DNA of 64,000 nucleotides from Streptomyces genisteinicus (lineage in GTDB: Bacteria; Actinomycetota; Actinomycetes; Streptomycetales; Streptomycetaceae). Each line of letters starts with the position of its first letter. Within the stretch, counting starts at the first letter, position 1. The translations under genes were made by a program, and so were the position numbers. Below the pieces are notes generated by a model that was given only the letters and a program-made list of their open reading frames with translations, was not told the DNA's origin and searched no databases. This document shows positions 1 through 10,230 of this stretch, one piece after another. Location of the stretch: contig NZ_CP060825.1 of the NCBI RefSeq assembly GCF_014489615.1, positions 2,583,501 through 2,647,500 of the forward strand, given 5' to 3'.

Positions 1-1
1 G

Positions 2-583
2 TTCACCGGCCACCGGGACAAGGTCAGGGCGGGCGAGCCGCCGCAGCCGCGGCGCGACGACGCGGTGACCGCCGCGCAGAAGCTCGCCGCCCGGGAGACC
101 GCCCAGGCCCAGCTGGACGCCCAGGAGGCGCTGGACGACCCGCTGGTGCTGGCGTCGCACCGGCTGCGCGGCGAGGCGTTCACCGCCGAGGTCCTCGACG
201 TCGAGATGGCCTGGTCGGAGTCGAAGCGCCCGACCCCCCGGCCGCTGGTCACCGTCGCCACCGACGACCGGCCCCAGCTGGGCGGGCGGATGAAGGTCTA
301 CCGGTCGCTCGACGGCCGGCCGCAGACCGCCGAGTTCGTGCGGGCGGAGGCCGAGGGCGTCCTGGTGCTGCGCCTGACCGACCGGATGGGCCGCTCGAAG
401 GAGCCCGCCGAGGGTTCCGTGCCGGTCAAGGGGGACAGGATCGACTGGACGCTGTTCGAGCACGACCAGCGGGGCGGCCCCAAGCTGCCCGACCCGGACG
501 AGACGCCGTGGACCCACGGCGGCCCGCCGCGTTCCGACACCGCCGAGACCCCCGACACCGTCACCCCGGAGGACCTGCTGTGA
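2..583 (+). CDS. Unknown protein, C-terminal part (5' end outside window)
   Basis: The reading frame is open from base 2, so this is the C-terminal part (about 193 residues) of a longer protein; a GTG at 65 could start a shorter 172-residue product but nothing marks it as the real start. The visible part is charged, lacks membrane segments and ends in a proline- and acid-rich tail. I recognise no domain. Its TGA stop overlaps the GTG start of the next gene (GTGA), so the two are probably translationally coupled and may work together. Function unknown. Confidence 0.75.
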   Translation, partial: FTGHRDKVRAGEPPQPRRDDAVTAAQKLAARETAQAQLDAQEALDDPLVLASHRLRGEAFTAEVLDVEMAWSESKRPTPRPLVTVATDDRPQLGGRMKVYRSLDGRPQTAEFVRAEAEGVLVLRLTDRMGRSKEPAEGSVPVKGDRIDWTLFEHDQRGGPKLPDPDETPWTHGGPPRSDTAETPDTVTPEDLL

Positions 584-1950
584 CGCCCGCCCCCTCCGCT
601 CCCGAGGCCGCCGTGTTCGACCCGTCCGCGGCGGCGGGCCTGGCCACGGACCGGATCCTGCACGACACCCTGCACGGCGACGCCCGCGGGGTCGTCGTGG
701 ACTCGCCCCCGGGGGCCGGCAAGTCGACCCTGGTGGTGCGCGCCGCCCGGGAGCTCGCCGCGGCCGGACGCCCGCTGATGGTCGTCGCCCAGACCAACGC
801 CCAGGTCGACGACCTGGTGCTGCGCCTGGCCGCCAAGGACCCCGATCTGCCGGTCGGCCGCCTGCACTCGCACTCGGGCGACGGGACCGCCCCGTACGAC
901 CCGGCGCTCGACGCACTGGACAACGTCCGCACGTCGGCGAAGGCGGCCGATCTCGCCGGCCTCGACATCGTGATCTCCACGGCCGCGAAATGGGCCCATG
1001 TGCAGGGCGTCGAGCCGTGGGGCCACGCCATCGTCGACGAGGCGTACCAGATGCGCTCGGACGCGCTGCTCGCCGTGGCGGGTCTGTTCGAACGGGCGCT
1101 GTTCGTGGGCGATCCCGGCCAGCTGGACCCGTTCTCGATCGTCGGCGCCGAGCAGTGGGCGGGGCTGTCGTACGACCCGTCGGCCAGCGCGGTCTCCACG
1201 CTCCTCGCGCACAACCCGGGCCTGCCGCAGCACCGGCTGCCCGTCTCCTGGCGGCTCCCGGCGTCGGCCGCGCCGCTGGTGTCGGACGCGTTCTATCCCT
1301 ACACGCCCTTCCGCAGCGGGACCGGGCACGGCGACCGGCGGCTCTCCTTCGGCGTGCCGTCCGACGGTTCGGGACCGGACCGGGTCGTCGACGAGGCGGC
1401 CGTCTCGGGCTGGGGGCTGCTGGAGCTGCCCGCCCGCCGCACTCCGCGCACCGACCCGGAGGCCGTGCGGGCGGTGGCCGCGGTGGTGCGGCGGCTGCTG
1501 GACCGGGGCGGTGTCACGCACTCGGAGCAGTCGCCGGACCCGTCCCCGCTCACGGCGGACCGGATCGCGGTCGGCACGGCCCACCGCGACCAGGCCGCGG
1601 CGGTGCGCGCGGCGCTCGCCGCGCTCGGGGTCGCGGACGTCACGGTGGACACGGCCAACCGGCTCCAGGGCCGCGAGTACGACGTGACGGTGATCCTCCA
1701 CCCGCTCTCGGGCCGCCCGGACGCCACCGCGTTCCATCTGGAGACCGGGCGGCTGTGCGTGCTGGCCTCGCGCCACCGCCACGCGTGCATCGTGGTGTGC
1801 CGGGAGGGTGTGGGGGCCCTGCTGGACGAGCATCCTTCGACCGAGCCGGTGCAGCTGGGCGTCTCGATCAAGTTCCCGGACGGCTGGGAGGCGAACCACG
1901 CGGTCCTCGCCCACCTCGCCGAGCACACGGTGCGGTGGGAGGGCCCCTGA
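580..1950 (+). CDS. AAA / superfamily 1 helicase-like ATPase
   Basis: A 456-residue protein starting at a GTG that overlaps the upstream stop. A Walker A motif PPGAGKST lies at about residues 43-50, a Walker B-like IVDEAYQM at about 151-158, a GDPGQLD motif near 177, and C-terminal LQGREYD and ASRHRH motifs near 362 and 396. These match the two RecA-like halves of SF1 (UvrD/Upf1-like) helicases in compact form. Expected role is ATP-driven action on nucleic acid in the cytoplasm. The coupled upstream gene is a likely partner. The fold call rests on motifs only; the exact substrate cannot be told. Confidence 0.8.
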   Translation: MTPAPSAPEAAVFDPSAAAGLATDRILHDTLHGDARGVVVDSPPGAGKSTLVVRAARELAAAGRPLMVVAQTNAQVDDLVLRLAAKDPDLPVGRLHSHSGDGTAPYDPALDALDNVRTSAKAADLAGLDIVISTAAKWAHVQGVEPWGHAIVDEAYQMRSDALLAVAGLFERALFVGDPGQLDPFSIVGAEQWAGLSYDPSASAVSTLLAHNPGLPQHRLPVSWRLPASAAPLVSDAFYPYTPFRSGTGHGDRRLSFGVPSDGSGPDRVVDEAAVSGWGLLELPARRTPRTDPEAVRAVAAVVRRLLDRGGVTHSEQSPDPSPLTADRIAVGTAHRDQAAAVRAALAALGVADVTVDTANRLQGREYDVTVILHPLSGRPDATAFHLETGRLCVLASRHRHACIVVCREGVGALLDEHPSTEPVQLGVSIKFPDGWEANHAVLAHLAEHTVRWEGP

Positions 1951-2042
1951 GGGAGTTCCCCGGGCGCCCTTGCGGGGCGCGGGACAATGGATGACGGTCC
2001 GGGGCGTCCGCCCCGGACCGCGAGGCGAGGAGGAGTACGGAC

Positions 2043-2381
2043 ATGGCGGACCCCGAGCGGACGACCGAGCGCAGGATGCGGCCGGCCCCGCTGCTCTTCG
2101 AGCCCTCCGAGGCCGCCGCCGACCCCGAGCACTTCTTCGACCTGGAGTCCATGGAGGACCCCCGCGAGCTGCTGGCCCGCGCCACGGAGCTGACCCTGGC
2201 CTTCCGCGCGGCCGCCGACCGCGCCACCGAGTACCAGGCGATCGCGGCGGCCCAGCTGGCCGACCCCCGCCGCTTCGACCGCCTGACCCCGGCGGACGTC
2301 GGCGAGCGCGCGGGCTGGACCGAGGACTACGCGAAGAAGATGATCGCCTTCGGCCACGACCTGCTGAAGGAAGCGGGCTGA
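2043..2381 (+). CDS. Small cytoplasmic protein of unknown function
   Basis: A 112-residue protein with a strong AGGAGG ribosome site about 8 bases before its ATG. It is acidic and predicted helical, with no signal peptide or membrane segment. The C-terminal part (DVGERAGWTEDYAKKMIAF) resembles a helix-turn-helix-like segment, but too weakly to call a DNA-binding protein. I do not recognise the family. It stands alone between the helicase-like gene and the prim-pol-like ORF. Confidence 0.75.
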   Translation: MADPERTTERRMRPAPLLFEPSEAAADPEHFFDLESMEDPRELLARATELTLAFRAAADRATEYQAIAAAQLADPRRFDRLTPADVGERAGWTEDYAKKMIAFGHDLLKEAG

Positions 2382-2553
2382 CCCGGCCGTCCCGGCCCGC
2401 CCGCGACACCCTCCGGCGCACCGCTCCGGTGCCCCCGGGCGGGGCCGGCCCCGCGGTCCGCGGCCCGGCACGATACTCCTCCCCCGGCGCCGGCGTCCCC
2501 GTTTCCGCGAACCCTGCGGAATCACTCCATCACTCCGGGTACACCTGGTGGGC

Positions 2554-3186
2554 ATGAGCGCATGGCTGCGGGAACGGGACCAGAGGACGGACACGGACAT
2601 CGCCGCGCTGCTGCGGGGGGAGGGACCCGGGCAGGCGGCCTCGGTGACCCCGCCGGGCGCGGGCTGGCTCGCCTCGGCAGAGACGTTTCCTCGCTCGACG
2701 CTGGCGCACTGGGAGACCCGTCCGGCCGCGCCCGTCGTACTCCCCTGCGGCACGGTCTTCGACGTGGTGAACGTGCCCTCCACCTTCGGGCGGCGGATGC
2801 TCGACCGCCTCTGGGGCGAGGGCCCCGGCACCGGCCCGGTGGCGGTGCACCGGGGGCGGATGATGCTCTTCGCGACGCCCGGCACGGCCCAGCGGCTCCC
2901 GTCGCTGCTGCACTGGGAGGAGTGGGGCGACGCCGTCCCGCCGCTCATCTGCCACGGCGCGGGCGACGCCGTCACCGTGCCCCCGCTGACCCCCGCCGAG
3001 TCCGCCGCGGCACCCCGCTGGCTGGTGGCCCCCGACACCCGGCACCCGTGGCTCCCCGGCCCCGAAGTGCTGCTCTGGGCCTGCGTCCGGGCGGCCCGTA
3101 CGCATGAAAGGCCCGTGGTGCGGGTATCGATTTTTCCTCCCGCCGACCAGGGTGCTAATGTCTACGACGTCAGCAGGCGCCGCTAG
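2554..3186 (+). CDS. Prim-pol-like protein (tentative) ending inside a tRNA gene
   Basis: A 210-residue ORF with Streptomyces-like codon use. A GTG two codons upstream (2548) is an alternative start. The region around VVLPCGTVFDVV and the RRMLDRL segment recalls proteins annotated as bifunctional DNA primase/polymerase N-terminal domain in actinomycetes; I cannot verify catalytic residues, so the call is tentative. The last codons (SRRR and the TAG stop at 3184-3186) lie in the first ten bases of the tRNA-Lys gene on the same strand, so the coding end and the tRNA 5' end share sequence. Confidence 0.6.
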   Translation: MSAWLRERDQRTDTDIAALLRGEGPGQAASVTPPGAGWLASAETFPRSTLAHWETRPAAPVVLPCGTVFDVVNVPSTFGRRMLDRLWGEGPGTGPVAVHRGRMMLFATPGTAQRLPSLLHWEEWGDAVPPLICHGAGDAVTVPPLTPAESAAAPRWLVAPDTRHPWLPGPEVLLWACVRAARTHERPVVRVSIFPPADQGANVYDVSRRR

Positions 3187-3250
3187 CTCAGTTGGTTAGA
3201 GCAGCTGACTCTTAATCAGCGGGTCCGGGGTTCGAGTCCCTGGCGGCGCA
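3177..3250 (+). tRNA. tRNA-Lys (anticodon CTT), copy 1
   Basis: A 74-base cloverleaf: acceptor stem GCGCCGC pairs with GCGGCGC, anticodon stem GCTGA/TCAGC encloses CTCTTAA (anticodon CTT, reads AAG), T-loop GTTCGAGTC is present and A3250 is the discriminator. CCA is not encoded. The sequence is identical to copies at 16593 and 23127. It overlaps the last ten bases of the upstream ORF and is followed by a terminator hairpin. Confidence 0.97.
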
Positions 3251-3259
3251 CAGACGGAG

Positions 3260-3290
3260 AGAGCCCCTCGCGCGAGCGGGGGGCTCTTTC
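3260..3290 (+). terminator. Terminator of tRNA-Lys copy 1
   Basis: Arms AGAGCCCC (3260-3267) and GGGGCTCT (3280-3287) form a GC-rich hairpin followed by TTTC, starting ten bases after the tRNA. It could also stop transcripts of the convergent protease gene. Confidence 0.8.
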
Positions 3291-3307
3291 GTGTCCGCAC
3301 CACGGCG

Positions 3308-4555
3308 TCACTCCGTCGTGATCTTGACCGTCCAGGCGCCCGTGGGCGTCCGGTCGGCCACCTCCACCCGGGTGCGCCCGCCGCCGTCGCCCCGCAGCGT
3401 GAAGGTCTCGCCGACCTGGAGCGGGGCGTCGGCCAGCGGCGGATAGACCGACCGGTCGCCGCAGGCCTCGGTCTCCGGGTGGGTGTCGACGACCTCGACG
3501 GGGCCGCCGCCGGAGGCGGAGTCGCCCTCCACCCGGTACAGCAGCACGCCCTCGGTGCAGGTGAACTCGTCGTTGCCGACGGCGGACCGCGCCTCGACGG
3601 CGAGGGCACTGTCCGGTCCGGTCCGGACGACGGCGAGCCGGGTACCGACGCTGCCGCCGCGCACGGGCGCGGCGGCGAGCGGTTCCAGCGTGACGATCTC
3701 CCCGCTGCCCGGCGGTCCTGCGGGGACCCGGGCCGTGGCGTCCCCGTTGACGCAGCGGACCTCCGCGGCACCGAGCCAGCCGAGTTTCCACTTGTGCCAG
3801 CCGAAGAGGTCGGGGGCGAGCCCGAACTGGCTGCCCATGACGTCCCAGTCGCCGACGTGGGTGTCCCAGTCGCCGTCGCCGTCCATCGGCCGGTGGTAGA
3901 GGTCGGGCAGGTCGAAGACGTGGCCGGTCTCGTGGGCCAGCACGTTGCGGTCCGGGGGGTGGCGCTCGAAGACGGTGACCACCCGCCGGATGTCGGCACC
4001 GTCGGCGTTCAGCGGCCGGTCGAAGTTGACCACCTTGGTGGCGTCGGAGTCGACGCCGGGGGCGTCCGGGTCGGCGACCAGGTAGACGATGTCGTACGCG
4101 GAGAAGTCGACCCGGTCGTCGGCGGCCGCGATGGCGTCCTTGAGGTAGGCGGTCCGCCGCTCCGGCTCCCAGTCGCGCCGTATGTCGTAGGTGACGGACG
4201 CCTCGGGCATCCGGACCCACTCGGTCTGCGGGTGGGCGCGCAGCGAGAAGGTGCCGTAGGAGGCGCGGTGGAAGAAGTCGCTGGTGGCCGGGAAGTGGTC
4301 GGCGGCGAGCTCCTCCGGCGTGTTCAGCGGTACGGAGTCCGGGAACGAGAGGAAGATCATCACCGCGTCGAGCCCGCCGGCCGGCTTGGGGTAGGCGGTG
4401 TTCCAGGTGTCGAGACCGAGCGAGTGGTGGGCGGAGGTGCGCGGCAGGGCGCAGGGACCGGCGGCGGAGTGGGCGATCGCGGGGCCGGCGACGAGGGAGG
4501 TCGCGGTGAACGCCATCAGGGAGGTGAGCGCGGCGGCGGCACTGCGCGGGCGCAC
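3308..4555 (-). CDS. Secreted M6-family metalloprotease (immune inhibitor A-like)
   Basis: A 415-residue exported protease. The chosen GTG start at 4555 has GAGAGAG eight bases upstream and gives a signal peptide: VRPR, a hydrophobic core, then an AxA-type site near PAIAHS. The zinc motif HETGHVFDLPDLY (HExxH followed by a downstream Asp) sits mid-protein; DWDVMGSQFG follows and fits the M6 Met-turn region. The C-terminal part looks beta-rich and may be a substrate-binding or accessory domain. Family knowledge: M6 peptidases degrade extracellular proteins. An upstream GTG at 4603 would extend the N-terminus without improving the signal. It diverges from the GGDEF-EAL gene. Confidence 0.88.
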   Translation of the reverse strand: MRPRSAAAALTSLMAFTATSLVAGPAIAHSAAGPCALPRTSAHHSLGLDTWNTAYPKPAGGLDAVMIFLSFPDSVPLNTPEELAADHFPATSDFFHRASYGTFSLRAHPQTEWVRMPEASVTYDIRRDWEPERRTAYLKDAIAAADDRVDFSAYDIVYLVADPDAPGVDSDATKVVNFDRPLNADGADIRRVVTVFERHPPDRNVLAHETGHVFDLPDLYHRPMDGDGDWDTHVGDWDVMGSQFGLAPDLFGWHKWKLGWLGAAEVRCVNGDATARVPAGPPGSGEIVTLEPLAAAPVRGGSVGTRLAVVRTGPDSALAVEARSAVGNDEFTCTEGVLLYRVEGDSASGGGPVEVVDTHPETEACGDRSVYPPLADAPLQVGETFTLRGDGGGRTRVEVADRTPTGAWTVKITTE

Positions 4556-4983
4556 CCGTTCCACTCTCTCGGGTGTTCCGTCGGACGCCTGCTGACCCTC
4601 CACATGGACCTCCGGCTCGGCAATGCTGGATGCCCAACCCACCTTGTGGTGTTTTGCGAGGGTTCGCCTTGTTCCGGTGCCCCACCCGGGTGACCGGGTG
4701 CACCGGGTGGCCGACGGGTGGCGACACTCCGACGACTCACGGAACGTCACATTCGGTCGCACCGCACGCGACCCCGGTCATGACCCGCGCAGAAACGATC
4801 GAGCACCCCCGGAGCCCGGCCCCCGACGGGGGGAGCACGCTGGAACGGCCGGCTCGGCAGCCTCTATGATCGGCACACTTTCCCCGGGTTCTGCCGGTTT
4901 TTTCTCCGCCGGACGCCTCGGGTGACCATCCCCCGACCACTTGTGTACGACCTTGTACGACACACGCATCCCGGGAGTGAGCG
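4556..4983. other. Divergent intergenic region, protease / GGDEF-EAL
   Basis: These 428 bases hold promoters for two divergent genes. Short frames here lack codon bias or ribosome sites and are not called. An AT-richer stretch at about 4645-4680 could carry the protease promoter; the tandem TGTACGAC motif lies close to the GGDEF-EAL start. Confidence 0.6.
4944..4961 (+). promoter_or_regulatory. Tandem TGTACGAC repeat before the cyclic-di-GMP gene
   Basis: Two exact copies of TGTACGAC begin at 4944 and 4954, ten bases apart (one helical turn), 23-40 bases before the GTG start. Such spacing suits a protein binding one DNA face. It does not match the BldD consensus as I know it. Binding is inferred, not shown. 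Confidence 0.35.
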
Positions 4984-6807
4984 GTGAGCGGAACCTCCGA
5001 CGGAGCAGGCCCCGCGGGCGTCGCCGTCCCTCAGAGCCTCCGCCCGATGACTACGGAAGGTCACCTTCAGGCCCTGAGTCAGGCGGAACGACGCGACTAC
5101 CGCGCCGCGTTCAACGCGGCCCAGATCGCCATGGCCGTGATCGACGCCGAGGGACTCGTCGTCTGCGCCAACGAGGCGCTCGGCGCCCTGCTCGGCGTCC
5201 GCCCGGCCGACCTGCGCCGGCGGTGCGCGGCCGACCTCGTGGGCCTCGGCTCGGACGGCCGCACCTGGGACGCCTACCACGAGGTGCTGCGGGGCCACCG
5301 CTCACGGTTCCGCTGCACCCGGCGGCTGAAGCAGCACGACGGGCGCCCCCTGTGGGCGGAGGTCACGGTCGCCCCGGTGCCCGGGACGGACGACGTCCTG
5401 CTGACGGTCACCGACGTCAGCGACCGGCGCGAACTGCACGCCAGGCTCCGCCATCTGCAACTGCACGACCCCGTGACCCGGCTGCCCAACCGCGCGCTGT
5501 TCTTCGAGCGGCTCACCGCGGCACTGGAGTCCTCCCCGTACGACCACGGGTCCACCGGCCGCATCGGACTCTGCTACCTCGACCTGGACGGGTTCAAGGC
5601 GGTCAACGACACCCTGGGGCACCGCGTCGGGGACCGGCTGCTGACCGCCGTCGCGACCCGGCTGACCGAGTGCGCCGCGGGCGACCGCGCCCACGGCGGA
5701 GGCCATCTGGTGGCCCGGCTGGGCGGGGACGAGTTCGCCGTCCTGGTCGAGGACTCCACCGGCACCGAACAGCTCGCCGACCTCGCCCGCGGCCTGCTGG
5801 CCGCGCTCGAGCAGCCGTTCGACCTCGCCGGGGAGCGGGTGTCGGTCTCCGCGTCCATCGGGGTGGTGGAGCGCGCGGCGGCGGACACCTCGGCGACCTC
5901 GCTGATGCAGGCCGCGGACACCACGCTCTACTGGGCGAAGGAGGACGGCCGCTCGCGCTGGACCCTGTTCGACCCGGAACGGAACGCGAACCGGATGACC
6001 CGTCAGGCGCTGGCCTCCACGCTCCGCCCCGCGGTGGAGCGCGGGGAGTTCGCGCTGGAGTACCAGCCGCTCGTCGGCCTCGCGGACGAGGTCACCCGCG
6101 GTGTCGAGGCGCTGGTGCGCTGGAACCACCCGCAGTTCGGCACGCTGACGCCGAATCGGTTCGTCGCGATCGCCGAGGAGGAGGGTTCGATCGTCCAGCT
6201 CGGCCGGTGGGTGCTGCGCACGGCGTGCCGCCAGGCCCGGCAGTGGCAGCTCGACCACCCGGACGTGGAGCCGCTGTTCGTGTCCGTCAACGTGGCGGTG
6301 CGCCAGGTGTGGGACTCCGACCTGGTCGCCGACGTGGCGGAGATCCTGGCCGCGACCGGCCTGCCGCCCCGGCTGCTCCAGCTGGAGCTCACCGAGTCGG
6401 CGGTGATGGGTTCGGCCGGACGGCCGCTGCAGGCGCTGCGGGCGCTGAGCGACATGGGCGTGCGGATCGCCATCGACGACTTCGGGACGGGGTACTCCAA
6501 CCTCGCCTATCTGAGCCGGCTCCCGGTCTCCGCGCTGAAGCTCGACGGAACGTTCGTCCGGGGCTTCCAGGACGAGACGCACGCGAACCCGGCCGACGAG
6601 ACGATCGTCGAGGCCATGGTGGAGCTGGCGCACCGGCTGGGCCTGACGGTCACGGCGGAGTGCGTCGAGACCTCGGGGCAGGCGTCGCGGCTCCGGCGGA
6701 TCGGCTGCGACACCGGGCAGGGATGGCTGTACTCGCGGGCCGTGGCGCCGGAGCGGATCACCGAGATGCTGGGCGCGCTCGACCGCCACGCGGCCACGGC
6801 GGGCTGA
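4984..6807 (+). CDS. PAS-GGDEF-EAL cyclic-di-GMP turnover protein
   Basis: A 607-residue soluble protein; GTG start with GGGAG eight bases upstream. Order: PAS sensor (about 35-150), diguanylate cyclase domain with intact GGDEF at about 247-251, and EAL phosphodiesterase domain with EALVRWNHP from about 375 and DDFGTGYSNL near 499. Both catalytic signatures look complete, so it could make or break c-di-GMP; which wins cannot be told. In Streptomyces c-di-GMP controls the onset of development through BldD. No transmembrane segment, so the PAS domain probably senses a cytoplasmic cue. It is monocistronic and followed by strong hairpins. Confidence 0.93.
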   Translation: MSGTSDGAGPAGVAVPQSLRPMTTEGHLQALSQAERRDYRAAFNAAQIAMAVIDAEGLVVCANEALGALLGVRPADLRRRCAADLVGLGSDGRTWDAYHEVLRGHRSRFRCTRRLKQHDGRPLWAEVTVAPVPGTDDVLLTVTDVSDRRELHARLRHLQLHDPVTRLPNRALFFERLTAALESSPYDHGSTGRIGLCYLDLDGFKAVNDTLGHRVGDRLLTAVATRLTECAAGDRAHGGGHLVARLGGDEFAVLVEDSTGTEQLADLARGLLAALEQPFDLAGERVSVSASIGVVERAAADTSATSLMQAADTTLYWAKEDGRSRWTLFDPERNANRMTRQALASTLRPAVERGEFALEYQPLVGLADEVTRGVEALVRWNHPQFGTLTPNRFVAIAEEEGSIVQLGRWVLRTACRQARQWQLDHPDVEPLFVSVNVAVRQVWDSDLVADVAEILAATGLPPRLLQLELTESAVMGSAGRPLQALRALSDMGVRIAIDDFGTGYSNLAYLSRLPVSALKLDGTFVRGFQDETHANPADETIVEAMVELAHRLGLTVTAECVETSGQASRLRRIGCDTGQGWLYSRAVAPERITEMLGALDRHAATAG

Positions 6808-6809
6808 TC

Positions 6810-6879
6810 ACCGCCACGCGGCCGCCGCGGGGCCGGCCGGGCGCGCGGCCGACCGACCGCGCCGCGGCCGCGTGGCGGT
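6810..6879 (+). terminator. Large perfect hairpin after the GGDEF-EAL gene
   Basis: Arms of 16 bases, 6810-6825 and 6864-6879, are perfect inverted copies, starting three bases after the stop codon. No T-run follows, so it may stabilise the mRNA end as much as terminate. The left arm also repeats a 14-base stretch at the end of the coding region (6782-6795). Confidence 0.6.
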
Positions 6880-6897
6880 CACCCGGCCACGACGCCG

Positions 6898-6934
6898 ACC
6901 GCCCCCGCTCGGGTTGGTTACCGGGCGGGGGCGG
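6898..6934. terminator. Bidirectional terminator-like hairpin
   Basis: ACCGCCCCCG with TCGG pairs with CCGG plus CGGGGGCGGT across the loop GTTGGTTA. It lies between the convergent GGDEF-EAL and chitinase genes and could serve both. Confidence 0.6.
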
Positions 6935-6962
6935 TGGCCTGTGGGGGGCTCAGGGGTCGGTG

Positions 6963-8660
<1,698 letters not shown>

Positions 8661-8741
8661 GTGCAGCCTCCGGGGTTGTGCGGAACGGGGGTCGAGCGGT
8701 CGGGCAGGAGCAGTGAAGCGATCCGGCCGACCCCGCGTCAA

Positions 8742-8769
8742 TGGTCCGAACCAAATGAGGACTAGACCA
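8742..8769 (-). promoter_or_regulatory. Two DasR-type (dre) boxes before the chitinase
   Basis: Read on the minus strand, TGGTCTAGTCCT (8758-8769) and TGGTTCGGACCA (8742-8753) lie 16 bases apart. They resemble the dre consensus built around TGGTCTAGACCA and the known 12-base direct repeats of Streptomyces chitinase promoters. DasR is the GntR repressor of GlcNAc/chitin genes; binding here is inferred. Confidence 0.75.
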
Positions 8770-8915
8770 TTTTCGCCAAGAAAACCCTTGTCAGCGGCGT
8801 GCGTTGACCGAAAGAAACCGCCCGTCACGGCGGTGACGAGCGGTTTAAGGATGAGTTAAGGGGCCGCGCCCCGGCGGTTGACGAGTGAACCACCGGGGTC
8901 GGCGAAACCCAGGTT

Positions 8916-10061
8916 TTACCCGGCGCGGCCGGCCAGGGCGTCCGCTCCGGCGGCCGGCGGCAGCACCGGCAGGCCGTAGGCGTCCGCGATCAACTCGTAG
9001 CTGCGCAGCCGCACCTCGCCGCTGTGGGAGTTGGCGGTGATCATCAGCTCGTCCGCCCCGGTCAGCTCGCGCAGCGTGTCGAGGCCCGCCCGGACGGCGT
9101 CGGGGGTGCCGTGCACGATGTTCTTCAGCCAGCTGTCGGCGAACTCCCGCTCCACGGCGGTGAACGGGTACGCCTCCGCCTCCTCGGGCGTCGGGATCAG
9201 CCCCGGGCGGCCGGTGCGCAGCCGCAGCATCGACAGGGCTCCCGTCAGGACCTGGCGGCGCGCCTCCCGCTCGTCCTCGGCCGCCAGCGCGGCCACGCCG
9301 ATCAGCGCGTAGGGGGCGTCCAGCACCGCCGAGGGGCGGAAGCTCTGGCGGTACAGCTCCAGCGCCGGCACGGTGTTCTGCGCCGAGAAGTGGTGCGCGA
9401 AGGCGAACGGCAGGCCGAGCACCCCGGCGAGCCGGGCGCTGAACCCGGACGAGCCCAGCAGCCAGACCGGCGGCCGGGCCGGGGACTGGACCCCGCCCTC
9501 CGAGGTCGCCTGCACCGGTCCGGGCACCGCGTGGATCCGCGCGTAGGGGTGCCCGTCCGGGAAGTCGTCGTCGAGGAAGCGGGTCAGCTCCGCCAGCTGC
9601 TGCGGGAAGTCGTCCGCCCCCTCGTGGAGGGTGTCGGTGCGGCGCAGCGCCGCCGCCGTGGCGCCGTCGGTGCCGGGCGCGCGGCCCAGGCCCAGGTCGA
9701 TCCGGCCCGGCGCGAGCGCCTCCAGCGTGCCGAACTGCTCGGCGATCACCAGCGGGGCGTGGTTGGGCAGCATGACGCCGCCCGACCCGAGGCGGATGCG
9801 CTCGGTGTGGGCGGCGAGGTGGGCCAGGATCACGGCGGGCGAGGAGGAGGCGACGCCCGGCATCGAGTGGTGCTCGGCCACCCAGTGCCGGTGGTACCCG
9901 CGGCTCTCGGCGAGCCGGGCGAGGGCCACGCTCGTGCGCAGGGCGTCGGAGGCGGTGCGGCCGCTGCCGACGGTGACCAGATCGAGCACCGACAGGGGTA
10001 CGGGTGCGGAGCCGGCCGCGACTCCACGGATCTCGTCGCCTGCCGCGTCCCTTGCGTTCAC
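8916..10061 (-). CDS. LLM-class flavin-dependent oxidoreductase
   Basis: A 381-residue luciferase-like monooxygenase family protein; GTG start at 10061 with AGGAGG seven bases upstream. Typical segments are [47 protein letters not shown] and [17 protein letters not shown]. This subgroup (MsnO8-like) has the usual length near 340-380. Reaction: FMNH2- or F420-type oxidation of an unknown substrate. The maleate-isomerase-family gene lies upstream in the same direction 169 bases away, with no clear operon link. Confidence 0.87.
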   Translation of the reverse strand: MNARDAAGDEIRGVAAGSAPVPLSVLDLVTVGSGRTASDALRTSVALARLAESRGYHRHWVAEHHSMPGVASSSPAVILAHLAAHTERIRLGSGGVMLPNHAPLVIAEQFGTLEALAPGRIDLGLGRAPGTDGATAAALRRTDTLHEGADDFPQQLAELTRFLDDDFPDGHPYARIHAVPGPVQATSEGGVQSPARPPVWLLGSSGFSARLAGVLGLPFAFAHHFSAQNTVPALELYRQSFRPSAVLDAPYALIGVAALAAEDEREARRQVLTGALSMLRLRTGRPGLIPTPEEAEAYPFTAVEREFADSWLKNIVHGTPDAVRAGLDTLRELTGADELMITANSHSGEVRLRSYELIADAYGLPVLPPAAGADALAGRAG

Positions 10062-10230
10062 CGGTGGTCCTCCTGAGTGGTCGTGCGTACTCCGCCGCAC
10101 AACAGGAGGCCATCTCCGTTTATTCCCGGCCGCCCCGCGGCCGGGTGGAGCGCCGCCCGCTCCCGGCCGGCGGGTCCGTGGACCGGGCCACGGGCGTGGG
10201 GACGGGCGGCGGACGGCGGGGCCGCGGAGC

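Noticed and set aside
298..2421. A 707-codon minus-strand frame over the first genes
   Set aside because: It is Arg/Gly/Pro-rich antisense shadow of GC-rich genes; the plus-strand frames have motifs, starts and ribosome sites.
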